DNA from: Cellulomonas palmilytica
Lineage (GTDB): Bacteria; Actinomycetota; Actinomycetes; Actinomycetales; Cellulomonadaceae
Direction: 5' to 3'
Assembly (NCBI RefSeq): GCF_021590045.1
Contig: NZ_CP062221.1
Location: forward strand, 2,790,001-2,854,000
DNA: 64,000 nt
Each line of letters begins with the position of its first letter. Within the stretch, counting starts at the first letter, position 1. The position numbers and the translations under genes were made by a program. Below are positions 13,511 to 23,665 of this stretch, piece by piece. Below the pieces are notes generated by a model that worked only from the letters and a program-made list of their open reading frames with translations, was not told where the DNA came from and searched no databases.

Positions 13511-14448
13511 GCGGCCCGCACCACCCGCTGATCGAGGTCGAGGTGAGCGCCGCGCTCGCGCGCGACCTGCTCGCGGAGCAGCACCCGGACCTCGCGCGCC
13601 TGCCCCTGCACGGGCGCGTGCACGGCTGGGACAACATCACGTGGCGGCTCGGCGACACGCTCGCGGTGCGGTTCCCGGTCCGTGAGGTGAGCGCGCCGCT
13701 CGTCGTGAACGAGCACCGCTGGCTGCCGGCGCTCGCCGCGCGTGTCCCCGTACCCGTCCCGGCACCGGTGCGCACGGGGCGCCCGTCGGGGCTCTACCCC
13801 TGGCGGTGGACCGTCGTCCCGTGGTTCGCGGGCACGGTCGTCGCCGCGACCGACGTCTCCGGCCGCACCACGTGGGCGCGCGAGCTCGCGCAGGCCCTGG
13901 CCGCCGTGCACGAGCCCGCACCGGCCGACGCGCCGGTCAACCCGTACCGCGGAGTCCCGCTGGCGGCTCGCGCCGAGGTCGTCGAGAAGCGGCTCGCCGA
14001 CGCGCCCGGGATCCCGCACCGTGCCGCGCTGCTCGACGCGTGGCGCGACGGCCTCGCCGCGCCCGCGTGGGACCGTCCGCCCGTCTGGGTGCACGGCGAC
14101 CCGCACCCGGGCAACCTGCTCAGCGACGGTGACCGTCTCGCGGCGCTCCTCGACTTCGGTGACCTCGGGCACGGCGACCCCGCGAGCGACCTCGCGACCG
14201 CGTGGCTCACGTTCGACGCCGCGGGCCGTGCGGCCTTCGTCGCCCGCACCGCCACGTTGCAGGGGTGGGACGACGCGACGTGGCGACGCGCGCGTGCGTG
14301 GGCGGCCGCTCTCGTGCCGGTCTTCCTCGCCCATCCCGAGGACTACCCGCTCATGGCGGACGTCGGTCGGCACGCCGCCGCGCAGCTCGCCGACGAGGCC
14401 CCAGGGCCGGTCGCGGCACCGGTCGCAGGGCCGTTCGCAGCGACCTGA
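13507..14448 (+). CDS. Aminoglycoside phosphotransferase (APH)-fold kinase
   Basis: 313-aa APH-family small-molecule kinase; natural substrate unknown. Brenner motif VHGDPHPGNLL carries the catalytic Asp and metal Asn, and the DFG-like DFGDLGHGDPASDLA completes the metal site. The N-terminal HGWDNITWRLGDTLAVRFP supplies the nucleotide-binding strand with a candidate Arg/Lys position at VRFP. Last gene of the GTGA-coupled guaB1 run. Family membership alone does not imply antibiotic resistance. Confidence 0.85.
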   Translation: MSGPHHPLIEVEVSAALARDLLAEQHPDLARLPLHGRVHGWDNITWRLGDTLAVRFPVREVSAPLVVNEHRWLPALAARVPVPVPAPVRTGRPSGLYPWRWTVVPWFAGTVVAATDVSGRTTWARELAQALAAVHEPAPADAPVNPYRGVPLAARAEVVEKRLADAPGIPHRAALLDAWRDGLAAPAWDRPPVWVHGDPHPGNLLSDGDRLAALLDFGDLGHGDPASDLATAWLTFDAAGRAAFVARTATLQGWDDATWRRARAWAAALVPVFLAHPEDYPLMADVGRHAAAQLADEAPGPVAAPVAGPFAAT

Positions 14449-14479
14449 CCAGCGCCTCCGGGCCGTATACACGTCCACA

Positions 14480-14495
14480 TGTGACCCGACGCACA
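14480..14495. promoter_or_regulatory. CRP/GlxR-like palindrome
   Basis: TGTGACCCGACGCACA fits TGTGA-N6-(T/G)CACA and lies 115 bp before the ATG of the next gene. About one TGTG-N8-CACA is expected by chance in 64 kb, so support is weak. Confidence 0.3.
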
Positions 14496-14609
14496 TGGAC
14501 CGTTGGTCCCAGGTCGACGCGTCTTCGGGGGTGAACGATCAGTTCAGCGAGCCGGACCGGTTCGCCGGAGCCACAAGCTCCGACCGAGGGATCAGACAAG
14601 GACTTCACG

Positions 14610-15083
14610 ATGTCGACGCCGACCGCTTCCACCACCAAGCTCCCCCGCCTGCTGGGCCTCATCGTCATCATCTTCGGCGCGATCTTCTTCGTCGCCGGCG
14701 CCACGACCTGGACGGCCGTGTCGGTCAACCTCAAGGCCGAGAACATCACCGTCTCCGACGACGCCGCGGCGTTCGCCGGCGGCGCGGTCGACACTCCGTG
14801 GGAGGCCTTCGCCCAGGCCGACATCATCAAGGAGCACGCGCTCAAGGCGACCGGCGGCAAGACCTACGCCGAGCTCGACAAGGACGACCCGCTGCGTGCG
14901 ACCGCGATGAACGGCTCCTTCCTGCGGGCCTCGCTGTTCACGTCGGTCGTGGCCTTCGGTGTCGCGCTGCTGGTCATGGGCCTGGGTGTCGTCCTCGCCA
15001 TCGTCGGCGTCGCGATCCGCAAGCTCGCGCCGGCCGACGAGTCCGAGACCGCCGCGCCGGAGCTCGCCGCCTCGGCTGCCTGA
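14610..15083 (+). CDS. Small two-TM membrane protein (often labelled LigA-like)
   Basis: 157-aa membrane protein with a short cytoplasmic N-terminus, a transmembrane segment about residues 14-34 (LLGLIVIIFGAIFFVAGATT), an extracytoplasmic domain of about 70 residues and a second segment about 110-136. Databases often label such actinobacterial proteins aromatic ring-opening dioxygenase LigA, but nothing resembles a dioxygenase active site. AAGGA precedes the ATG. It is followed by a strong terminator, so it is probably a single-gene unit. Confidence 0.7.
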   Translation: MSTPTASTTKLPRLLGLIVIIFGAIFFVAGATTWTAVSVNLKAENITVSDDAAAFAGGAVDTPWEAFAQADIIKEHALKATGGKTYAELDKDDPLRATAMNGSFLRASLFTSVVAFGVALLVMGLGVVLAIVGVAIRKLAPADESETAAPELAASAA

Positions 15084-15099
15084 CGCACCGCACCACCCT

Positions 15100-15146
15100 C
15101 GACGAGGGCCCCTCCCGCTTCCCCCGGCGGGCAGGGGCCCTCGTCG
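15100..15146 (+). terminator. Strong hairpin after the LigA-like gene
   Basis: 14-bp perfect stem (CGACGAGGGCCCCT with its complement) with an inner GC-rich loop, 16 bp after the stop. Confidence 0.8.
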
Positions 15147-15192
15147 TGCGTGGCGCGTGTCGTCCCCCGGCCCGGCGGGTCACACTGGGCGC

Positions 15193-15606
15193 ATGGCCGA
15201 CTCCCCCGTCACCGTCCCCACCGACGCGGACCCGCTCGCGTTCGTCGACGCGGTCCCGCACGCCGTGCGGCGGCGCGACGCGCACACCCTGCTCGAGCTG
15301 TTCGGGCGGGTGACCGGCGAGCGACCGGTGATGTGGGGACCGTCCATCGTCGGGTTCGGCAGCTACCACTACCGGTACGCGTCCGGGCGCGAGGGCGACG
15401 CGCCGGCCGCGGGGTTCTCCCCTCGCTCGACCGCGACGACGCTGTACTTCCCGTACGGGTTCGACGGCTACGACGACGAGCTCGCCGCCCTCGGCCCGCA
15501 CCGGCTCGGGGCGTCGTGCCTCTACGTGAAGGACCTCGCGACCGTGGACCTCGCGGTGCTGGAGTCGCTCGTGTCGCGCGCGTACGCGCAGGTCACGTCG
15601 TCGTGA
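15193..15606 (+). CDS. DUF1801 domain-containing protein
   Basis: 137-aa DUF1801 (YdhG-like) protein, cytosolic, function unknown. Family features: LLELFGRVTGERPVMWGPSIVGFGSYHYRY-like core (read here around residues 38-62) and the following TLYFPYGFDGYDDELAAL segment, with a late Leu-x-Val-Lys-Asp (LYVKDL). A CACACT hexamer ends 6 nt before the ATG, suggesting a leaderless mRNA. It faces the serpin genes, ending only 3 bp from the first serpin's stop. Confidence 0.8.
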   Translation: MADSPVTVPTDADPLAFVDAVPHAVRRRDAHTLLELFGRVTGERPVMWGPSIVGFGSYHYRYASGREGDAPAAGFSPRSTATTLYFPYGFDGYDDELAALGPHRLGASCLYVKDLATVDLAVLESLVSRAYAQVTSS

Positions 15607-15609
15607 GGG

Positions 15610-16866
15610 TCACACCGACGGGTCGGTGACCGAGGCGAGGAACACCGGCCAGCCGGTCGTGCCGTCGCGCACGACGAACAGGAACGGCCGGTCGAACCGC
15701 ACGTCCAGGCCCGGCAGCATGCCCGCCGACTCGAGCATCGCGACCTCCGTGACCGCCGCGGCCCGCGTGCCCTCCTCGTCGACCTGCAGCACCGCCTGCT
15801 GCACGGCCTGCCCGACCCGCACGCCGCGGTCCACGAGACCCGTGAGGTCCGCTGCGGTGATCCCGAGGTCGGACAGCACCGGCATGAGGTCGGTCGTGGT
15901 CCGCAGGTCGAGCGTCGGCACCTCGACGTGGACGGAGCTCGGCGCCTGCCCGTCGAGCGCGACGCCGAGCGCGGCCACCACGGCGGGGTCCGCCTCGGCG
16001 GGCGACCCCGCGCCGGCCGGCGGCAGCAGGAGGTCGGCCGCGAGGTCCTCGGCGTAGGGCAGCCGCACCGCGGTCCACCCGTCCCGCCGGACGACGGCGA
16101 CGGCGAGGTCCGCCCCCATGGTGGGGACGTCGACCTGCTCGCCTGACGCCGTGACGAACGGCAGGTCCGCCGTCTCCATCTCGAGGAACGGCTGCTGCCA
16201 CCGCGCCGCGAGCACCACGGCGTCCTGCAGCGCGGCCCGCATGTCGGGGTCGGGCTCGAGCGCGCTGCGCGGCACCAGACCGCCCGAGTGCTCCTTCACC
16301 CAGGGGTCGAGCGCGTCGTGCAGCGCGTCCGAGCCGAGGTCGGCGACCGCGACGCCGGCGTCGTAGCCGCGCACGAGCCGGTCGAGGTACTCCTGCCGCG
16401 GGACCGAGTCGTCGTCGAGGACGACCCGCTGCGCGGTGTGCAGCACCGGGGTCGCGGGCAGCTCGTCGGCCTGCACCGTGGCCGGGTCGCCCTCGTGGCG
16501 CGCGAGCGCGGCGAGCAGCGCGGACACCGCGTCGGTGCGGTCGTCGCCGGATGCGCCCAACGCCGCGTCGAACGGCGCCGACTCGCCGTCCACCGCGCCC
16601 TCGGCGACCATCGCCAGCGCGCTCACCAGGCTCGACGGCGACACCACCACGCCACCCGCCTCGTCGTCCCCGCCCGCACGCAGCGCGCGGAACCCCAGCT
16701 CCCACGACGCCGCCACCACGTCACCCACCGCCGACGCGTCCGCGAGCGCGACGGGCACGTACTCCCCCTCGCCCACGACGAGCTCAGCCCGCGGCTCGGC
16801 CTGCGGCGACCCGCACGCTGTCAGCGCCAGCACCCCGACCACCACGACCGCCCACGACGTCCTCAT
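15610..16866 (-). CDS. Serpin-family lipoprotein (copy A)
   Basis: 418-aa serine-protease inhibitor with a lipoprotein signal (about 19 residues ending LTAC), so it is probably anchored outside the membrane. The shutter/helix B region reads VVVSPSSLVSALAMV. The hinge is DEEGTRAAAVTE and the C-terminal serpin signature FDRPFLFVVRDGTTGWPVF. Between them the reactive loop reads VAMLESAGMLPGLDVR; the scissile bond is probably near Gly-Met or Ser-Ala. The hinge has Arg where many inhibitory serpins have Glu. Lies directly after a close paralogue. Confidence 0.92.
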   Translation of the reverse strand: MRTSWAVVVVGVLALTACGSPQAEPRAELVVGEGEYVPVALADASAVGDVVAASWELGFRALRAGGDDEAGGVVVSPSSLVSALAMVAEGAVDGESAPFDAALGASGDDRTDAVSALLAALARHEGDPATVQADELPATPVLHTAQRVVLDDDSVPRQEYLDRLVRGYDAGVAVADLGSDALHDALDPWVKEHSGGLVPRSALEPDPDMRAALQDAVVLAARWQQPFLEMETADLPFVTASGEQVDVPTMGADLAVAVVRRDGWTAVRLPYAEDLAADLLLPPAGAGSPAEADPAVVAALGVALDGQAPSSVHVEVPTLDLRTTTDLMPVLSDLGITAADLTGLVDRGVRVGQAVQQAVLQVDEEGTRAAAVTEVAMLESAGMLPGLDVRFDRPFLFVVRDGTTGWPVFLASVTDPSV

Positions 16867-16907
16867 ACCCCCAGGTGTCGCCGCTGCGACGAACCCTGCA
16901 CCGGGCG

Positions 16908-18170
16908 TCAGGCCGACGGGTCGGTCACCGCAGCGAGGAACACCGGCCATCCCGTCGTGCCGTCCCGCGCGACGAACAGGAACGGCCGGTCGAACCGCAC
17001 CTGCAGCTGCGGCTCCGGCGGCGCGGCCGCACCCGCCGCGATCTCGGTGACCGCGGCGGCCCGTGTCCCCTCTTCGTCGACCTGCAGCACCGCCTGCTGC
17101 GCGCCCTGGCTGATGACGACCGACTCGTCCACGAGGCCCGACAGCGCGGAGCCGGCGATCCCGAGGTCGGTCAGCAGCGGCATCAGGTCCGTCGCGGTCG
17201 TCAGGTCCAGCACCGGCAGCGCGATCCGCGCGAGCCGCCGCTCCTGCTCGTCGAGCGCGACCGACAGGCTCGCCACGAGCGCCGCGTCCGCCTGGGCCGG
17301 TGCGTCCGCCGCCGCCGAGCCCGCGGGCGGCAGGAGCAGGTCCGCCGCGAGGTCGTCGGTGTAGGGCAGGCGCACGGCCGTCCATCCGTCGTGCTCGACG
17401 ACGGCGAGCGACCGGTCCGCGTGCATCATGGGCGTCTCGACGACGCGCCCCGCCGCCGTGGAGAACGACTCGTCGTACGTCAGCATCTCCGCGAACGGCT
17501 CCTCCCACGCCGCGGCCAGGACCACCGCGTCCTGCACGACGAGGTCGAGACCCGGGTCGGGGCTCAGCGCGCTGCGCGGCACGAGGCCACCCGTGTGCTC
17601 CTTCACCCAGGGGTCGAGCGCGTCGTGCAGCGCGTCCGAGCCGAGGTCGGCGACCGTGACGCCGGCGTCGTACCCGCGCACGAGCCGGTCGAGGTACTCC
17701 TGCCGCGGCACCGCACCGTCGTCGAGCACCACCCGCTGCGCGGTGTGCAGCACCGGGGTCGCGGGCAGCTCGTCGTCCTGCACCGTCGCTGGGTCACCCT
17801 CGTAGCGGGCCAGTGCGGCGAGCAGTGCCGAGACGGCGTCGGTGCGGTCGTCGCCGGATGCGCCCAACGCCGCGTCGAACGGCGCCGCCTCCTCGCCGAC
17901 CGCGCCCTCGGCGACCATCGCCAGCGCGCTCACCAGGCTCGACGGCGACACCACCACGCCGCCCGCCTCGTCGTCCTGCCCCGCGCGCAGCGCCAGGAAA
18001 CCCAGCTCCCACGACGCCGCCACCACGTCACCCGCCGCAGACGCGTCCGCGAGCGCGACGGGCACGAACTCCCCCTCGCCCATGACGACCTCAGCCCGCG
18101 GCTCCGCTTGCGACCCGCACGCCGTCAGCGCGAACACCCCGACCACGACGACCGCCCACGACGCCCTCAT
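16908..18170 (-). CDS. Serpin-family lipoprotein (copy B)
   Basis: 420-aa paralogue of copy A, sharing the lipobox (LTAC), the N-terminal half almost residue for residue, the hinge and the FDRPFLF signature. The reactive loop differs completely: IAAGAAAPPEPQLQVR, an Ala/Pro-rich loop, so it should target a different protease, perhaps elastase-like. The ATG before RASWAVVVV was chosen over one eight codons upstream because copy A starts there. The stop is followed after 41 bp by copy A; a terminator precedes this gene upstream. Confidence 0.92.
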   Translation of the reverse strand: MRASWAVVVVGVFALTACGSQAEPRAEVVMGEGEFVPVALADASAAGDVVAASWELGFLALRAGQDDEAGGVVVSPSSLVSALAMVAEGAVGEEAAPFDAALGASGDDRTDAVSALLAALARYEGDPATVQDDELPATPVLHTAQRVVLDDGAVPRQEYLDRLVRGYDAGVTVADLGSDALHDALDPWVKEHTGGLVPRSALSPDPGLDLVVQDAVVLAAAWEEPFAEMLTYDESFSTAAGRVVETPMMHADRSLAVVEHDGWTAVRLPYTDDLAADLLLPPAGSAAADAPAQADAALVASLSVALDEQERRLARIALPVLDLTTATDLMPLLTDLGIAGSALSGLVDESVVISQGAQQAVLQVDEEGTRAAAVTEIAAGAAAPPEPQLQVRFDRPFLFVARDGTTGWPVFLAAVTDPSA

Positions 18171-18215
18171 GCCCCCCGGTGTCGCGAGGCGCACGACTCT
18201 TGCATCCCGTGGACG

Positions 18216-18254
18216 ACGAGGCCCGCCCCCGCTGGGTGCGGGAGCGGGCCTCGT
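18216..18254 (-). terminator. Hairpin after acnA
   Basis: Stem ACGAGGCCCGC with its complement (11 bp) plus an inner CCCGC/GCGGG pairing, 19 bp after the acnA stop. Confidence 0.75.
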
Positions 18255-18272
18255 GCGGTGGCGCGTGGTGCG

Positions 18273-21017
<2,745 letters not shown>

Positions 21018-21118
21018 TGGGCGGCTCCTTCTGGGCGAGTGCGCCGGGGATGGGGTCCTCGGACCGCAGGGGCGTCGGTGCCAGCCTAGGCCGTGCCGAC
21101 GCCCGTCGTGCGGCCAGT

Positions 21119-21136
21119 TATCTCGACGTCAAGATA
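21119..21136. promoter_or_regulatory. 18-bp palindromic operator upstream of acnA
   Basis: TATCTCGACGTCAAGATA: arms TATCT/AGATA around GACGTC, with one asymmetric pair. It is strikingly AT-rich for this genome and centred about 51 bp above the inferred acnA start point, an activator or upstream-repressor position. Confidence 0.6.
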
Positions 21137-21235
21137 CATCGTCGGGGGGTCTCGTGCACGTCCGTCTCACGGCGCGTCCTGGTCCCGCCGGCCGTCCCGA
21201 CGAGCGCACCCGACGCACCCTCGCGCACACCGAGC

Positions 21236-21271
21236 ACGAGGGCCGGGCATCCGCAGTCGCCCGGCCCTCGT
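21236..21271 (-). terminator. Hairpin after the 57-aa protein gene
   Basis: 13-bp perfect stem (ACGAGGGCCGGGC and complement) with a 10-nt loop, 57 bp beyond the stop. Confidence 0.7.
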
Positions 21272-21328
21272 CGGCCCTCGTCGTCCCCTCGTCGGCGTCG
21301 CGGCACCCGGCCGCGCGCACGACGCGGG

Positions 21329-21502
21329 TCAGTGCTCCCCGGAGGACTTCGCGGCCTGGGCCGCCTCGGCGGCCTTGCGCTCCGCCTCGACGGCACGCTG
21401 GTGCGCGCGCTGGTCGTACTCCGGCGTGCCCTGCTTGAACAGCTCCTCCGTCGCGACGCGACGCGCCTCGGCCAGCTTGTGGGCCGCGTCCTGCTCGCTC
21501 AT
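21329..21502 (-). CDS. Small charged helical protein, 57 aa
   Basis: Unrecognised small protein rich in Ala, Glu, Lys, Arg and Gln, predicted as mostly helix (AHKLAEARRVATEELFKQ then RAVEAERKAAEAAQAAK). Coding support: ATG with GAGAGGAG 6 nt upstream, an independent terminator, and no overlap with other genes. No cysteines, no signal peptide, no membrane segment. A role cannot be assigned from sequence. Confidence 0.65.
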   Translation of the reverse strand: MSEQDAAHKLAEARRVATEELFKQGTPEYDQRAHQRAVEAERKAAEAAQAAKSSGEH

Positions 21503-21667
21503 GCCCGGCTCCTCTCGGCTCGTGTGCGGGCACCGGCCGGCCACCGACCGGGCCCGCCTCCACGCTAGGCGCGCGCACGCCCGCGCGCACGGCAGCGCGG
21601 ACGCCACCCGGCGGACACCCGGTCGGGTGAACCGTGCAGCGCGGGAGGAACCCGGGCCTTTCGTGCT

Positions 21668-21684
21668 GTATGCAGGCATACGAT
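21668..21684 (+). promoter_or_regulatory. Operator-like palindrome overlapping a -10 box
   Basis: GTATGC-AG-GCATAC (21668-21681) overlaps a TACGAT -10 (21679-21684), about 52 bp before the GTG of the secreted repeat protein. A repressor bound here would block RNA polymerase. Confidence 0.5.
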
Positions 21685-21736
21685 GACGCAGCCCCCGAGG
21701 GCCCTGGCCACCCCCGACCGACCCTGAGGACACACC

Positions 21737-23602
21737 GTGCACCTGCCTGACACGACCGGCACTCCCCCGCGACGACGACGCAGGGTCGCCGCGGCCGTCG
21801 CCGCCCTGCTCGTCGCGACCCTGGCGCCCACGCTGCCCGCCCAGGCCGCCGACACCATCTCCGTCTCCGGCCGCGTGACCGACCAGGCCGACCAGCCCAT
21901 CGCGGGCCTCGTGGTCTCGGTCGTGCCGGACGGGGGCGGCCTCATGCGGTCCGCCACGACCGCGAGCGACGGACGTTTCACCGTCACGCAGGTCACGCCC
22001 GGGCGCAGCGAGCTCTCGGTCGACGACGACTGGGCGGCCGACGACCTGTGGCGGCACCAGACGTGGAACGGCACCTCGGGTGTCGAGGGGTGGACGACGT
22101 TCGAGACGGGCACGAGCGACGTCACCGGCGTGACGTTCCGGCTGCGGCCGACGTCGGGCTTCGTCGGGCACGCGGTCGACGAGAACGGGGACCCGCTGCG
22201 GAACATCGCGTGGGACGTCTACGAGCAGCACCCGGACACCGGTGCGTGGCTCGGCCGGCAGTACGGGCCGCTGCTCACCGACGAGGGCGGCCGCATGTGG
22301 TTCCCCGCCGACCCGGGCACGACGTGGCGCCTGTGCTTCTCCGACTCCTGGTACCAGCCGGCCGACGAGGGCGGCGGCACGTGGATGCCCACGCGACGGC
22401 ACCTCGACGGCTGCTGGAGCCGGACGCAGGACTCCGGCGCCACGCTCGCTCAGGCGAGCGACATCACCTTCACCGACGTGGGCCAGCGGCGCGACCTCGT
22501 CGTCGAGATGCCCGATGCGGGCAAGGCCCTGACGCTCGGCTACCCCGCGGTCGTCGGCGCCACCGACACGGGCTCGACGCTCACCGCGGTCCCCGGCACG
22601 TGGGGCCCCGGGACCGTCTCCCTGAGCTACCAGTGGTACACGTGGTCGGAGACCGGCGGCCAGCAGCTGATCCCTGGCGCGACGGGCACGACGTTCACGA
22701 CGACGAGCGCCCACGCGGGCAAGCAGGTCGGCGTCCAGGTCACGGGCACACGCAGCGGGTACGCCCCGGCGACCCGGCTGTCGACGCTGGGCGCGGTCGG
22801 CCGCACGGCTCCCACGACGGCGTCTCCCCTGACGATCACGGGGACCCCTGCCCCCGGCAAGACCCTCACCGCCTCGCACGGCGCGCTCTCCCCCGCCGGG
22901 TCGTCCGCGTGGTTCCAGTGGTTCGTGAACGGCGTCCCCGCCGGCTGGGGCACGACGCTCGCCGTGACGACGGCGCACCGCACCGCGACCATCGAGGTCC
23001 GGGGCGCGTTCTCGACGAGCGGCGCGGGCGAGCGCGTCGCGCGGGCGACCGTACGGGTGCCCGGCCTGGCGTTCACGCCGGCGACGCCGACCGTCGCGGG
23101 CACCGCGGTCGTCGGGCAGACCCTCACCGCGAAGGTCGGCACGTGGACGCCCACGCCGACGACGTTCACCTACCAGTGGTACCGCGGGAGCACCGCGATC
23201 AGCGGCGCGACCGGCAAGACCTACACGCTCAAGGCCGCCGACCGCGGCACAAGGGTCAAGGTCAAGGTCACGGGCTCGCGCGCGGGCTACGAGACGGCCT
23301 CGCGCACGTCGGCCGCCACGGCCACGGTCAAGGGCGTCCTCGTGCCCGCGACGCCGACCGTCAGCGGCACCGCGAAGGTCGGCAGGACGCTCACCGCCAA
23401 GGTCGGCACGTGGAAGCCCTCGGGCATCACGTTCACCTACCGGTGGTACCGCAACGGCACCGCGATCTCCGGCGCGACGGGCAAGACGTACGTCGTGAAG
23501 AAGGCCGACCGCGGGGCGCGCCTGCACGTGCGCGTGACGGGCTCGCTGTCGGGCTACGTCTCGCAGTCGCGCTCGTCGGCCACCACCGCGAAGGTCGTCT
23601 GA
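21737..23602 (+). CDS. Secreted protein: carboxypeptidase-regulatory-like domains plus Ig-like repeats
   Basis: 621-aa exported protein. The signal peptide has an RRRRR n-region and ends at PAQA about residue 38. Two CarboxypepD_reg-like beta domains follow (SVSGRVTDQADQPIAGLVV; SGFVGHAVDENGDPL), then four repeats of about 85 residues with the pattern TxTAxxGTWxP...YQWYxx...I.GATG.TY...G..V.V.VTGSxxGY. Repeats 3 and 4 are closest. No sortase motif or C-terminal membrane helix is visible, so it is probably released or non-covalently bound. GTG start. Likely adhesion or glycan binding; no catalytic domain seen. Confidence 0.85.
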   Translation: MHLPDTTGTPPRRRRRVAAAVAALLVATLAPTLPAQAADTISVSGRVTDQADQPIAGLVVSVVPDGGGLMRSATTASDGRFTVTQVTPGRSELSVDDDWAADDLWRHQTWNGTSGVEGWTTFETGTSDVTGVTFRLRPTSGFVGHAVDENGDPLRNIAWDVYEQHPDTGAWLGRQYGPLLTDEGGRMWFPADPGTTWRLCFSDSWYQPADEGGGTWMPTRRHLDGCWSRTQDSGATLAQASDITFTDVGQRRDLVVEMPDAGKALTLGYPAVVGATDTGSTLTAVPGTWGPGTVSLSYQWYTWSETGGQQLIPGATGTTFTTTSAHAGKQVGVQVTGTRSGYAPATRLSTLGAVGRTAPTTASPLTITGTPAPGKTLTASHGALSPAGSSAWFQWFVNGVPAGWGTTLAVTTAHRTATIEVRGAFSTSGAGERVARATVRVPGLAFTPATPTVAGTAVVGQTLTAKVGTWTPTPTTFTYQWYRGSTAISGATGKTYTLKAADRGTRVKVKVTGSRAGYETASRTSAATATVKGVLVPATPTVSGTAKVGRTLTAKVGTWKPSGITFTYRWYRNGTAISGATGKTYVVKKADRGARLHVRVTGSLSGYVSQSRSSATTAKVV

Positions 23603-23615
23603 CCCCTCCCACGCA

Positions 23616-23651
23616 GCGGCGCCCGCCGGTCCACGGACCGGCGGGCGCCGC
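23616..23651. terminator. Bidirectional hairpin between convergent genes
   Basis: 17-bp inverted repeat (GCGGCGCCCGCCGGTCC and complement) with a 2-nt centre, between the repeat-protein gene and the methyltransferase gene. Confidence 0.8.
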
Positions 23652-23665
23652 GCTACGTGCGGGGG

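Larger units (their letters stand above)
21018..21328. other. Intergenic region with acnA control elements
   Basis: 311 bp without a gene. It holds the acnA ribosome site and -10 (TAGGCT, 21088-21083 on the minus strand), the 18-bp palindrome at 21119-21136, and the terminator of the small gene at 21236-21271. I see nothing else in it. Confidence 0.7.

Noticed and set aside
13507..14448. Aminoglycoside resistance gene
   Set aside because: Only the broad APH fold is shown; the operon context and lack of close similarity to known resistance enzymes favour a metabolic kinase.
15610..18170. One frameshifted long serpin
   Set aside because: Each copy has its own lipobox start, hinge, C-terminal signature and stop, so these are two complete genes.
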